Positions 22,043-28,303 of a stretch of DNA of 28,303 nt are shown here, in pieces. How positions within the stretch are numbered: the stretch's first letter is position 1; each line of letters starts with the position of its first letter. The notes beneath the pieces were generated by a model. That model saw only the letters and a list, made by a program, of their open reading frames with translations, did no database searches and was not told the origin of the DNA. Position numbers and translations under genes: made by a program. Source of the stretch: an uncultured Clostridium sp. (GTDB taxonomy: Bacteria; Bacillota; Clostridia; TANB77; CAG-508); assembly GCA_958422985.1 (NCBI GenBank), contig CATZPY010000016.1, positions 1 through 28,303 of the forward strand. Direction: 5' to 3'.

Positions 22043-22768
22043 ATGATAGACTTAAAAAATGAAATAAGAATACATTCATTTGAAACATTAGGGGCTGTTG
22101 ATGGACCAGGAATAAGATTTGTAATATTTACACAAGGATGTAATTTACAATGCAAATATTGCCAAAATCGAGATACTTGGGATATTAAAGCAGGTAGAAC
22201 ATACCAAATACAAGATATAGTAAAAAAGATAGAAAGATATACAACATATATGGGAGCTGAAGGTGGAATTACAGTAAGCGGAGGAGAACCACTATTACAG
22301 CCAGATGCTTTAATAACATTATTTAAAGAAATGAAAAAAAGAAATATAAAAATAGCAGTAGATACTTCTGGAAATTTACCTTTAACAGAGAAAATTAAAG
22401 AAGTTATCGAACTTACAGATTTGTTCCTATTAGATATTAAATGCATAAACAATAATGTATGCGAAGAATTAGTTGGTAGACCAAACGATTATGAACTAGA
22501 ATTTGCAAAATATTTAAGTGAGCATGGTAAAAAAATGTGGATAAGACAAGTTTTAATTCCAGGTTATACAGATAAAAAAGAGGACTTAGAAGAATTAAAA
22601 AAATTTATAGATTCACTAAAGACAGTAGAAAAAGTAGAAATATTACCATACCATAATTTAGGTAAATTTAAATGGGAAGAGTTAAAAGTTCCATATGAAT
22701 TAGAAGATGTAAACATGCCAACAAATGAAGAAATAGCAAGAGCAAAAGAAATACTAGGAATTCTTTAA
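22043..22768 (+). CDS. pflA: Pyruvate formate-lyase activating enzyme
   Basis: A 241-aa radical SAM enzyme. The CxxxCxxC cluster motif is Cys33, Cys37 and Cys40 in QGCNLQCKYCQN, the SAM-binding GGEPLLQ follows at about 78-84, and DTSGN, LLDIKC and VLIPGYTD are conserved. It installs the glycyl radical on PflB. GGAGGAG is 3 nt before the ATG. Placed after pflB in the same direction, with no separate promoter visible, it depends on readthrough of the intervening hairpin. Confidence 0.97.
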   Translation: MIDLKNEIRIHSFETLGAVDGPGIRFVIFTQGCNLQCKYCQNRDTWDIKAGRTYQIQDIVKKIERYTTYMGAEGGITVSGGEPLLQPDALITLFKEMKKRNIKIAVDTSGNLPLTEKIKEVIELTDLFLLDIKCINNNVCEELVGRPNDYELEFAKYLSEHGKKMWIRQVLIPGYTDKKEDLEELKKFIDSLKTVEKVEILPYHNLGKFKWEELKVPYELEDVNMPTNEEIARAKEILGIL

Positions 22769-22795
22769 AATAAGTTTAATAGATATTAGATAATA

Positions 22796-22837
22796 AAAAG
22801 TGGAAAACTATATTTAGAAAAATAGTTTTCCACTTTT
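22796..22837. terminator. Strong bidirectional terminator after pflA
   Basis: A 16-bp stem (22796-22811 with 22822-22837) has an A run on one side and TTTTTT on the other, between convergent pflA and the metal permease gene. Confidence 0.88.
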
Positions 22838-22850
22838 TTGTATGACTTTA

Positions 22851-23696
22851 TTAAAAAATCAAATCTAATATAATTCCAGAAATTACTCCAATAGAAAATA
22901 ATAATGTTGTTATTTTTATATTTTCTTTTAAATCATCGTTTGTTCTAAATAATACTAATAGACCAACTCCTGTATTAACTAAAAGACCAGCAATCATTGT
23001 AGCAAAATTAAGTACATCTGAAACATATAATTGTGTAATTAGAACAGAAGATGCACAATTAGGAATAAGCCCTACCAAAGAAGCTATAATTGGTCCAACT
23101 ACAGGTGTAGAATTTAAAACTTTTGCTAAAGTATCTTCTCCAATAAAAAATATAATTAAATTTAAAACGAAAGATATAACTAAAATATATAAAGTAATAT
23201 TAATAGTATGCTTTAGAGAAGATTTTAATATTCCGTGTTCACAGTTACAATGCTCATGTTCGCATAAATCCTTTATTTCAGGTTCTTGGCTTTCGTTTTC
23301 AAATTTTTTTCTAAAAAATAAATCAATTATAAAACCAATAATGATAGCGATTGACAGTTTTATACCTAATATAGTAAAAATTATTTTAGCATCTATTTCT
23401 GAAGAAATTAATATTGGTAACATTTCGTCAGATGTAGATAAAAATATTGCAATTAATGTACCCAATGTAATAATTCTAGCAGAATAAAGACTAGATGCTG
23501 CAGCAGAAAAACCACATTGAGGTATAATTCCTAAAATTCCTCCAAATAATGGACCAAAACGTCCGGATTTTTTTATAGCATTTTTAGTTTTATGACTAGT
23601 TTTATGTTCTATAAATTCCATTATTATGTATGTAATTAATAAAAATGGAATTAACTTTACAGTATCTATTAATGTATCTAAAATAACATCTAACAT
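22851..23696 (-). CDS. Putative heavy-metal/manganese permease (ArsP_2-like)
   Basis: A 281-aa membrane protein of about eight helices; start ATG 23696 behind TAGGAGA rather than the upstream in-frame ATG at 23756. The two halves carry a matching motif, IPQCGFS (59-65) and IPNCASS (211-217), so the protein is probably an internal duplication of about 140 residues. Between the halves a soluble loop (145-154) reads CEHEHCNCEH, a dense Cys/His cluster likely to bind a metal ion. This layout matches proteins annotated as putative manganese transporters or arsenic permease relatives. The transported ion is not known. Its divergent promoter faces rpsF. Confidence 0.75.
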   Translation of the reverse strand: MLDVILDTLIDTVKLIPFLLITYIIMEFIEHKTSHKTKNAIKKSGRFGPLFGGILGIIPQCGFSAAASSLYSARIITLGTLIAIFLSTSDEMLPILISSEIDAKIIFTILGIKLSIAIIIGFIIDLFFRKKFENESQEPEIKDLCEHEHCNCEHGILKSSLKHTINITLYILVISFVLNLIIFFIGEDTLAKVLNSTPVVGPIIASLVGLIPNCASSVLITQLYVSDVLNFATMIAGLLVNTGVGLLVLFRTNDDLKENIKITTLLFSIGVISGIILDLIF

Positions 23697-23727
23697 AATA
23701 ATTCTCCTATCTTTAAATAACATAAAT

Positions 23728-23756
23728 ATTTTACTATAAAATACCAATATTTTCAA
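23728..23756 (-). promoter_or_regulatory. Sigma-A promoter of the metal permease
   Basis: TTGAAA (23756-23751), a 17-bp spacer and TAAAAT (23733-23728). Its -35 is only 7 bp from the -35 of the rpsF promoter on the other strand. Confidence 0.75.
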
Positions 23757-23763
23757 GTAAATG

Positions 23764-23792
23764 TTGCAAAGTAGAAAAAAATATGATAAAAT
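23764..23792 (+). promoter_or_regulatory. Sigma-A promoter of rpsF-ssb-rpsR
   Basis: TTGCAA (23764-23769), a 17-bp spacer and TAAAAT (23787-23792), giving a leader of about 70 nt. Confidence 0.72.
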
Positions 23793-23801
23793 ATTCGTGC
23801 T

Positions 23802-23862
23802 GAAAAGAGAAATCTTTTCTCCTTACCCATTTAGATAATGGGTTATATAACCATGAGGAGGT
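23802..23862 (+). promoter_or_regulatory. Structured mRNA leader of rpsF, likely ribosomal-protein regulatory site
   Basis: Hairpin 1 is GAAAAGA-GAAA-TCTTTTC (23802-23819). Hairpin 2 is ACCCATT/AATGGGT (23825-23831 with 23837-23843). CTCC (23819-23822) can also pair with GGAG of the rpsF ribosome site (23857-23860) and enclose hairpin 2, hiding the site. The rpsF operon is known to be regulated by S6:S18 binding to its leader in many bacteria. I did not identify that motif's conserved CCG bulge, so the match is unproven. Confidence 0.45.
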
Positions 23863-23869
23863 GAAAATA

Positions 23870-24154
23870 ATGAATAAATACGAGAGTGTTATCATTATTA
23901 ATCCATCAATAGAAGAACAAGCAATAAAAGATTTAATTAAAAAGTTCTCTGATTTGATTAATAATAATGGTAAGGTAGAATCTGTAGAAGAACGTGGAAC
24001 ACAAAAATTAGCTTATCCTATAAAGAAAAAAGAAGAAGGATATTATGTAATAATCAACTTCGAAGCTAAACCAGATTCAATAGATGAATTAGAAAGAAAC
24101 TACAGAATAGAAGACAACGTAATGAAATTTATAGTTGTAAGAAAAGAAGCTTAA
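23870..24154 (+). CDS. rpsF: 30S ribosomal protein S6
   Basis: A 94-aa S6. The start is the ATG at 23870 (MNKYESVIIINP); GAGGAGG lies 8 nt upstream, and the in-frame GTG at 23861 overlaps that site. Conserved stretches are ERGTQKLAYPIKKKEEGYYVIINFEA and YRIEDNVMKFIVVRKE. It pairs with S18 in the 30S platform. ssb and rpsR follow, the common bacterial order. Confidence 0.96.
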   Translation: MNKYESVIIINPSIEEQAIKDLIKKFSDLINNNGKVESVEERGTQKLAYPIKKKEEGYYVIINFEAKPDSIDELERNYRIEDNVMKFIVVRKEA

Positions 24155-24183
24155 TTTAATGGGGGAGCCTTTATTAAATTAAG
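24150..24183 (+). promoter_or_regulatory. Hairpin between rpsF and ssb
   Basis: A perfect 11-bp stem (24150-24160 with 24173-24183) with a 12-nt G-rich loop spans the rpsF stop. No T run follows, so it is not a standard terminator; it may set mRNA stability or ssb translation, as the right arm ends at the ssb ribosome site. Confidence 0.4.
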
Positions 24184-24199
24184 AAAGGATAGGTAAAAA

Positions 24200-24622
24200 A
24201 TGAATAAAGTAGAATTATTAGGTAGATTAACTAGAGATCCAGAAGTAAGATATACACAAACAAACAATACTTTAGTAGCTTCATTCTCATTAGCTGTTAA
24301 TAGAAGATTTGCTCGTCCAGGAGAAGAAAGACAAGCAGATTTCATCAATATTGTAGCTTGGAGCAAACTAGGAGAATTTTGTAGTAAATATTTTAAAAAA
24401 GGTCAACAAGTTGCTATTATAGGAAGAATTCAAACAAGAACTTGGGATGATGACCAAGGTCAAAAACATTATATAACAGAAGTTGTTGCAGAAGAAGCAT
24501 ATTTTGCAGAAGGTAGAAGAGATGCAGAATCTGCAGGAAGTTTTGATAATACATTTGGTGGAATGCCAACAGGTGGAGATTCAGACTTCGAAACTACTTC
24601 AAATGATGATTTACCATTTTAA
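24200..24622 (+). CDS. ssb: Single-stranded DNA-binding protein
   Basis: A 140-aa SSB. The OB fold begins MNKVELLGRLTRDPEVRY and includes FINIVAWSKLGEFCSKYFKKGQQVAIIGRI. A Gly/Asp/Thr-rich linker ends in the acidic tip DDLPF, the site that binds replication and repair partners. AAAGGATAGG is the ribosome site. It binds ssDNA as a tetramer at replication forks. It is co-transcribed with rpsF and rpsR. Confidence 0.97.
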   Translation: MNKVELLGRLTRDPEVRYTQTNNTLVASFSLAVNRRFARPGEERQADFINIVAWSKLGEFCSKYFKKGQQVAIIGRIQTRTWDDDQGQKHYITEVVAEEAYFAEGRRDAESAGSFDNTFGGMPTGGDSDFETTSNDDLPF

Positions 24623-24642
24623 TTAGAAAGGGGGAGAAATAA

Positions 24643-24918
24643 ATGGCAGATAAAAAACAAAACAGAAGAAACAATAGAAACGATGACGATTTCAATCCAA
24701 GATTTAGAAAAATGAGAAAAAAAGTATGTCCTTTATGTGCAGACAAAGACTTAGAATTAGATTATAAAAATGCAGAACAATTAAAGAAATTTATAAATGA
24801 TAAAGGTAAAATTTTACCAAGAAGAGCAACAGGAGCTTGTGCTAAACATCAAAGAGATATTACTTTAGCAGTAAAAAGAGCAAGACATATTGCAGTTTTA
24901 CCATATACTCAAAACTAA
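24643..24918 (+). CDS. rpsR: 30S ribosomal protein S18, zinc-binding type
   Basis: A 91-aa S18 with an Asn/Arg/Asp-rich tail of about 25 residues. The core has Cys29 and Cys32 (KVCPLC), then LDYKNAEQLKKFINDKGKILPRRATG and Cys66 plus His69 (ACAKHQRD). The CxxC plus CxxH set marks the zinc-containing form, whereas several Firmicutes have lost the Cys. It binds next to S6 in the 30S platform. AAAGGGGGAG is the ribosome site. A strong terminator follows. Confidence 0.96.
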   Translation: MADKKQNRRNNRNDDDFNPRFRKMRKKVCPLCADKDLELDYKNAEQLKKFINDKGKILPRRATGACAKHQRDITLAVKRARHIAVLPYTQN

Positions 24919-24935
24919 TTGAATTCGTAAAGAAG

Positions 24936-24966
24936 TAGCTATAATTTTAAATTATAGCTATTTTTT
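24936..24966 (+). terminator. Terminator of rpsF-ssb-rpsR
   Basis: An 11-bp stem TAGCTATAATT/AATTATAGCTA (24936-24946 with 24950-24960), a 3-nt loop and six T. Confidence 0.9.
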
Positions 24967-25038
24967 GCATTTTATTATATAAGAAAATTATTTATTATCA
25001 TAAATAAAAAATATTATACAAGAAAAATTAATTTTATA

Positions 25039-25067
25039 TTGAAAAATGTAGGAAAAAGGTTTAGAAT
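25039..25067 (+). promoter_or_regulatory. Sigma-A promoter of the small HTH gene
   Basis: TTGAAA (25039-25044), a 17-bp spacer and TAGAAT (25062-25067), 35 nt before the start codon. Confidence 0.6.
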
Positions 25068-25102
25068 ATAAAGTAGACATAAAAATGTAAAGGAGAAGCG
25101 AA

Positions 25103-25291
25103 ATGAAACGTGAAATAATTATTAGCACGGAAAATGAAATTCGCCGTAGACGGGAGGATGTATACTACGCCTACTACTTTGATGAAATACCGGTATGGTT
25201 GATTGCTGAATTTTCGGGATTCAGCGAAAAGACTATTAAGAGAGATTTACAGTATATTGAAGAAAACTTAGAGGTGTTTAGAGATAATTAG
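25103..25291 (+). CDS. Small HTH protein with foreign base composition, 62 aa
   Basis: The C-terminal half, WLIAEFSGFSEKTIKRDLQYIEENL, is a helix-turn-helix of the type seen in sigma-region-4-like or DeoR-like domains; the N-terminal half is charged with an RRRRE stretch. No effector domain exists, so it may act as a small regulator. The base composition differs from every neighbour: the 60 nt from 25141 contain 28 G/C, and Arg is coded by CGT, CGC and CGG as well as AGA, while the surrounding genes use AGA nearly always. This points to recent transfer. The ribosome site is AAAGGAGAAG; a strong terminator follows at once, making a compact one-gene unit. Function not recognised. Confidence 0.75.
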   Translation: MKREIIISTENEIRRRREDVYYAYYFDEIPVWLIAEFSGFSEKTIKRDLQYIEENLEVFRDN

Positions 25292-25292
25292 A

Positions 25293-25326
25293 AAAGAAAC
25301 CTTCAGCATTTGCTGAAGGTTTCTTT
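25293..25326. terminator. Strong terminator after the HTH gene
   Basis: A 16-bp stem (25293-25308 with 25311-25326) with a 2-nt centre and AAAG/CTTT flanks. It is able to stop transcription from both sides, including from dnaI on the minus strand. Confidence 0.88.
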
Positions 25327-25367
25327 GGTGTAGGAAAAATTTTAAGGTCTGTTCCCAAATTATGGTT

Positions 25368-26363
25368 TTATATATTTCTTATTTTGAACCTAATATCATC
25401 ACCGAAGAATTTACATATATTATAATATCCAACGATTCGAGAAACTATTCTTTCGTCATATATAGAAAAAAGATTTTGAATAGAAAGATTAGTTGAGATA
25501 ATAGTTTTTTTATTATTTAATATTCTAGTGTTAATAATATTAAACAATTCTGTAAATTTTATATTATTAATGGACTCTGTTCCTAAGTCGTCTATAATTA
25601 ATAAATCTGCATTAAGTACATTATTTAAGAAATCTTTAGAAATATTGTTTTTACCAAATTTGCAATCAATTATATTATCTAACATAATTGGAGCGGTTTG
25701 ATATAACACAATTTTACCATTATCTATTAATTCCTTTGCAATACAATTAGAAAGGAAGGTTTTACCAAGCCCAGGGCTACCTGTAAATAATAAATTTTTT
25801 CCTTTAGGATTATCAAAATCAGATAAAAAATTATCTATAATTTTCTTAATAATTAATATGTTTTGTCTTGGTGAAACAGAAGAGTGATATTTTTGTTCAT
25901 TTACTTCGTCCGAATACATATTAATATTAAAAGTACTAAAATTTTCAAAATCTAATTTGTTAATGTTACATTTGTTATATGAAATATTAATTAATTTTTG
26001 TTTTAAACAAGAACACATTGTAAAATTACCTTTAGAATGAATGTAACCTGTATCGTTACAAATAGAACATTCATATTTAGGTAATAAGTCTGATTCAGTT
26101 AAATTTATTTTTTCTAAAAGTGAATGCTTGTTGGCTTTTAATAATTCTAATTTTTGCTTTAAAAGGTTTATTTTAGAAAAGTCAGAAGATTGTAATTTTT
26201 CCTTAGCAAGACTAAGACCACATTTGGCAATTTCAGAATTTATTTTTTCAAACTCTGGATACTTACTAAATAAAGATTCCATATTTTTATCTGCAATTTG
26301 CTCAGCACGCAATCTCTTAATTTCATATTCTTTTAATAAATCTTTTAATACACTGTCTGCCAT
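25368..26363 (-). CDS. dnaI: DnaI/DnaC-family helicase loader
   Basis: A 331-aa AAA+ ATPase. The N-terminal 95 residues are helical. A zinc-binding set Cys99, Cys102, Cys117 and Cys119 follows, in KYECSICNDTGY and TMCSC, the type found in B. subtilis DnaI. The Walker A GSPGLGKT is at 195-202, the Walker B LLIIDDLGTE near 254-263, and the sensor/arginine-finger segment SIYDERIVSRI near the end. DnaI loads the replicative DnaB/DnaC hexamer on origin ssDNA. It lies 13 nt downstream of dnaD, in the same message, with AAGGAG before the ATG. Confidence 0.88.
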   Translation of the reverse strand: MADSVLKDLLKEYEIKRLRAEQIADKNMESLFSKYPEFEKINSEIAKCGLSLAKEKLQSSDFSKINLLKQKLELLKANKHSLLEKINLTESDLLPKYECSICNDTGYIHSKGNFTMCSCLKQKLINISYNKCNINKLDFENFSTFNINMYSDEVNEQKYHSSVSPRQNILIIKKIIDNFLSDFDNPKGKNLLFTGSPGLGKTFLSNCIAKELIDNGKIVLYQTAPIMLDNIIDCKFGKNNISKDFLNNVLNADLLIIDDLGTESINNIKFTELFNIINTRILNNKKTIISTNLSIQNLFSIYDERIVSRIVGYYNICKFFGDDIRFKIRNI

Positions 26364-26376
26364 ATGTTAAAACTCC

Positions 26377-27339
26377 TTAACTATTTGCATATAATGAATC
26401 TAAATTATTATATGTTCTTTGCTCAAAACTTTTGTAATTAGTTTGTTTTTCTAAAGTCTTTTTATTTTGATTTTGAACTTTCATTTGTTCAAGATAATTA
26501 TTAACATCTGTTGTTGTATGTAGGTTATGTTCATTCCAATTTGAAATTAATTTGTCTAAATAATCAAAATTAAAATTAGATTTAGAAGTAGTTCTTTTTA
26601 GTGCGATTTCTATTATATCCATAGAATAAGAATAATCTACAACCCATTTTTCAATATAAGCACTTTCATATTGAGTTAAAGGACGAGATAATCCAAGCTT
26701 CTTTGAAATTTGTTTCTTTATTAGTGATAACTTTTCTTGTTTTGCATAGTAATTGTCTAAATCGGTAAAATTTTGAATATGATTTTTGTGCCATCCATCT
26801 GCAACAGCTTGAATATAATTTCTATGTAATGCAGAACGTTCTAAACAATATCTGAATAATGCAATCATTACTTGCTCATCAAAACCATATTTATTAAACC
26901 ATAAGTCAATATCGCTATACCAAGAAGGAGACATCATTCCTTGGAAACAAGAATTATTAATTTCTTCTATTGCTTTTGCTCTGTACTGGTTTTTAGCATT
27001 AGAAAGGGCATTTTCTGGTGATGAAGTTAATTTTGGAGAATATAATTTATTTAATTCTCGTTCTTGCAAATCAACAACAATGTAACCATTATTTTTCTTG
27101 ATTAAAATTTCTTGTTTTTCCCAATAAGCTATAGCTTCTTGTATTGTCTTAAAAGGAATATTTAATGCTTTTGAAAGATCATTAATTTTTATTTCTTTGT
27201 TATATTTTGCAAGAAAAACAATATATAAATATACTTTTATATAATCACCATTTGCTTGAGCCATATATTCTGTAAAAAATATATCTGGCAATTTTGTTTC
27301 AGAAAATAAAAAGTTTTTATCACTTTGTTCTAATTTCAT
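26377..27339 (-). CDS. DnaD-domain replication-initiation protein
   Basis: A 320-aa protein with an N-terminal winged helix (about residues 15-100: KLPDIFFTEYMAQANGDYIKVYLYIV, then IPFKTIQEAIAYWEKQEIL) and two DnaD/DnaB2-type domains (about 120-195 and 205-275). The second ends in FNFDYLDKLISNWNEHNL, the YxxxIxxW element typical of DnaD. It works in primosome assembly, melting the origin and recruiting DnaI-helicase. It is longer than B. subtilis DnaD (232 aa) and closer to DnaB in having two such domains. A promoter with a 17-bp spacer and AGGAGGAG precede it; dnaI follows. Confidence 0.85.
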   Translation of the reverse strand: MKLEQSDKNFLFSETKLPDIFFTEYMAQANGDYIKVYLYIVFLAKYNKEIKINDLSKALNIPFKTIQEAIAYWEKQEILIKKNNGYIVVDLQERELNKLYSPKLTSSPENALSNAKNQYRAKAIEEINNSCFQGMMSPSWYSDIDLWFNKYGFDEQVMIALFRYCLERSALHRNYIQAVADGWHKNHIQNFTDLDNYYAKQEKLSLIKKQISKKLGLSRPLTQYESAYIEKWVVDYSYSMDIIEIALKRTTSKSNFNFDYLDKLISNWNEHNLHTTTDVNNYLEQMKVQNQNKKTLEKQTNYKSFEQRTYNNLDSLYANS

Positions 27340-27362
27340 TTTTCTCCTCCTACAATTATATC

Positions 27363-27391
27363 ATTATAGCATTATAAAAAAAATTTTACAA
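27363..27391 (-). promoter_or_regulatory. Sigma-A promoter of dnaD-dnaI
   Basis: TTGTAA (27391-27386), a 17-bp spacer and TATAAT (27368-27363) on the minus strand, 24 nt before the dnaD start. The primosome genes are thus independent of the PrgI/VirB6-like pair. Confidence 0.8.
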
Positions 27392-27437
27392 TAACAAGAA
27401 ATAACAAAAAATACAAAATGAAGCAGATATATGCTAT

Positions 27438-27740
27438 TTAGGTGTCAAAAAAATTTTTTCGGTATAAATAGATGTGTCTATTAATAAAAAATTTTACAAT
27501 ATAAGAAAGTACATACACGATATTTTCATGATAACATCCAACTATTGAAAGAAGAGTAATAGGTCCATTTATTAGTATAAATATAAGAATTTTGGCATTT
27601 ATACTTAAAAAAATATTACTAATAATAAAATAAGTTATAAAGTAGTTTATTGCAAGGAAAGTTAATGTAGAATAATCTATAATTCCAAGAAACTTATTCT
27701 TAAAATTAAAATTTTGTGGAATTATAAAAATAATAATCAC
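27438..27740 (-). CDS. PrgI-like conjugation membrane protein, 100 aa
   Basis: The N-terminus IIIFIIPQNFNFKNKFLGIID resembles the PrgI-family start (a Pro, then a charged element and gL), followed by two hydrophobic helices (about 27-47 and 50-68) and a C-terminal YVLSYIVKFFINRHIYLYRKN segment similar to the family's basic end. PrgI proteins belong to type IV secretion systems of Gram-positive conjugative elements. The start codon is GTG at 27740, overlapping the stop of the upstream VirB6-like gene by 4 nt, which supports coupled translation. The ribosome site abuts GTG, unusually close. No VirB4/TraE gene follows, though one normally does. Family call moderate, from sequence feel and position. 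Confidence 0.55.
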   Translation of the reverse strand: MIIIFIIPQNFNFKNKFLGIIDYSTLTFLAINYFITYFIISNIFLSINAKILIFILINGPITLLSIVGCYHENIVYVLSYIVKFFINRHIYLYRKNFFDT

Positions 27741-28303
27741 CTCGTTTTAAAAAAAGATTTTAAAGTAGATAAATTTGTATTAAAGTCTGTAGAGATACCT
27801 CCTATTAGACTACGAATATATGTATTTGATTTTGTAAGTGCAAATATTGAACTTACATATATAAATTTTGAAACGATATTCCCAGAAAAATTTAAAGATA
27901 ATGTAACTATTAATATAATAGTTACAAAAAATTGCATAAACAGCAAAGAGAAAAAGGAACGTATCCAACTCCTAAAAAACCAGTTAGATGAATTTAAAGA
28001 ATAACTTAAAATAGCAAAAGGCGATAATATGACGAAAACTTTTACCATTATTAAACGTATAGAATACGAAAACATTAAAGAAATAAGACCAATACTACAA
28101 AAAGATTTTAATAATCCAGATAAAGAAAAAATATCTAAAGAATTACCAGATATTGAAATTGTGGCATTTAGTTCGGTTACTAATGTTTTAAAAGATATTG
28201 TTTTAGAAACAAAGTTAGATCCTATTTCTTGTAATGATTTAGTTATTAAATCTGTAATGTTAATAAATTGCTCACAAATAAAATAAGAACTATTCATAAG
28301 AAT
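27737..28303 (-). CDS. VirB6/TrbL-like conjugation membrane protein, partial
   Basis: At least 186 residues; the frame is open to the window edge, so the N-terminus is probably outside (ATG at 28297 may not be the start, and relatives are longer). Three or more hydrophobic helices are visible. The key stretch is VKVFVILSPFAILSYSLNSSNWFFRSWIRSFFSLLFMQ, then a hydrophobic span, a YVSSIFALTKSN segment and IRSLIGGISTDF, all strongly reminiscent of TrbL/VirB6 proteins of Gram-positive integrative elements, which build the inner membrane channel of a type IV secretion system. The GTGA overlap with the PrgI-like gene matches the known order VirB6, PrgI. The plus-strand frames here are antisense shadows. 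Confidence 0.68.
   Translation of the reverse strand: MLMNSSYFICEQFINITDLITKSLQEIGSNFVSKTISFKTLVTELNATISISGNSLDIFSLSGLLKSFCSIGLISLMFSYSIRLIMVKVFVILSPFAILSYSLNSSNWFFRSWIRSFFSLLFMQFFVTIILIVTLSLNFSGNIVSKFIYVSSIFALTKSNTYIRSLIGGISTDFNTNLSTLKSFFKTR

Noticed and set aside
21925..22452. 175-codon minus-strand frame over the pflB-pflA junction
   Set aside because: It crosses the intergenic hairpin and is antisense to two certain genes.
23801..23870. A metabolite riboswitch in the rpsF leader
   Set aside because: The leader is short and has only simple hairpins; no known aptamer core was seen.
27714..28286. Two plus-strand frames (27714-28004 and 28029-28286)
   Set aside because: They are antisense to the VirB6-like gene, have no good ribosome sites, and the minus strand gives a recognisable membrane protein.
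1..28303. CRISPR array, insertion sequences, prophage genes
   Set aside because: No regularly spaced direct repeats, no transposase or integrase motifs, and no phage structural genes were found on either strand.

Overview
The window is chromosomal DNA from a very AT-rich, spore-forming, anaerobic low-GC Gram-positive bacterium, most likely an uncultured member of the Clostridia. The evidence is strong AT bias with Arg encoded almost always by AGA, sporulation genes (GerMN protein, spmA, spmB, spoIIR, abrB), pyruvate formate-lyase with its activase, an oxygen-sensitive 2-hydroxyacyl-CoA dehydratase-type activator, and Bacillus/Clostridium gene orders (trmN6-rsmI-abrB, walJ-rlmH, tadA-ffs-dnaX-ebfC-recR, rpsF-ssb-rpsR). 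The exact lineage cannot be fixed from the sequence alone.

Layout. 1-650 is the start of a large acyl-CoA dehydratase activator (minus strand, running off the window). 805-4778 holds a GerMN spore protein, a small antisense-side ORF, the RNA methyltransferases trmN6 and rsmI, convergent abrB, and spmA-spmB. 4779-5070 is a small accessory pocket with a promoter, a 33-aa membrane peptide and a 93-bp inverted-repeat element. 5071-8496 (minus) carries rlmH, walJ, murA and spoIIR. 8673-12306 (plus) carries an unknown 171-aa protein, then a UDP-sugar pyrophosphorylase and a phosphohexomutase that together would make UDP-sugars from hexose-6-phosphates. 12332-13484 (minus) holds an XRE regulator and a TtcA-like tRNA thiolase. 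13615-18435 (plus) is a tRNA-Arg(CCU), tadA, an unknown anchored protein, the SRP RNA, dnaX, ebfC, recR and truA. 18515-19500 has a Cys-rich membrane protein, rqcP and a convergent XRE regulator. 19720-22768 is pflB-pflA. 22851-23696 (minus) is a putative metal permease. 23870-24918 is rpsF-ssb-rpsR. 25103-25291 is a compositionally foreign HTH gene. 25368-27339 (minus) is the helicase-loading pair dnaI-dnaD. 27438-28303 (minus) is a conjugation-type PrgI/VirB6(TrbL)-like pair running off the right edge.

Most of the window is housekeeping. Points that stand out are a TadA in which the zinc-ligand His is Leu, the type IV secretion-like pair with no VirB4 gene after it, the foreign HTH gene beside the primosome genes, and the small-peptide/inverted-repeat pocket after spmB. 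Many sigma-A-type promoters with exact 17-bp spacers can be read by eye and are listed. No CRISPR array, transposase, rRNA or recognisable riboswitch was seen.
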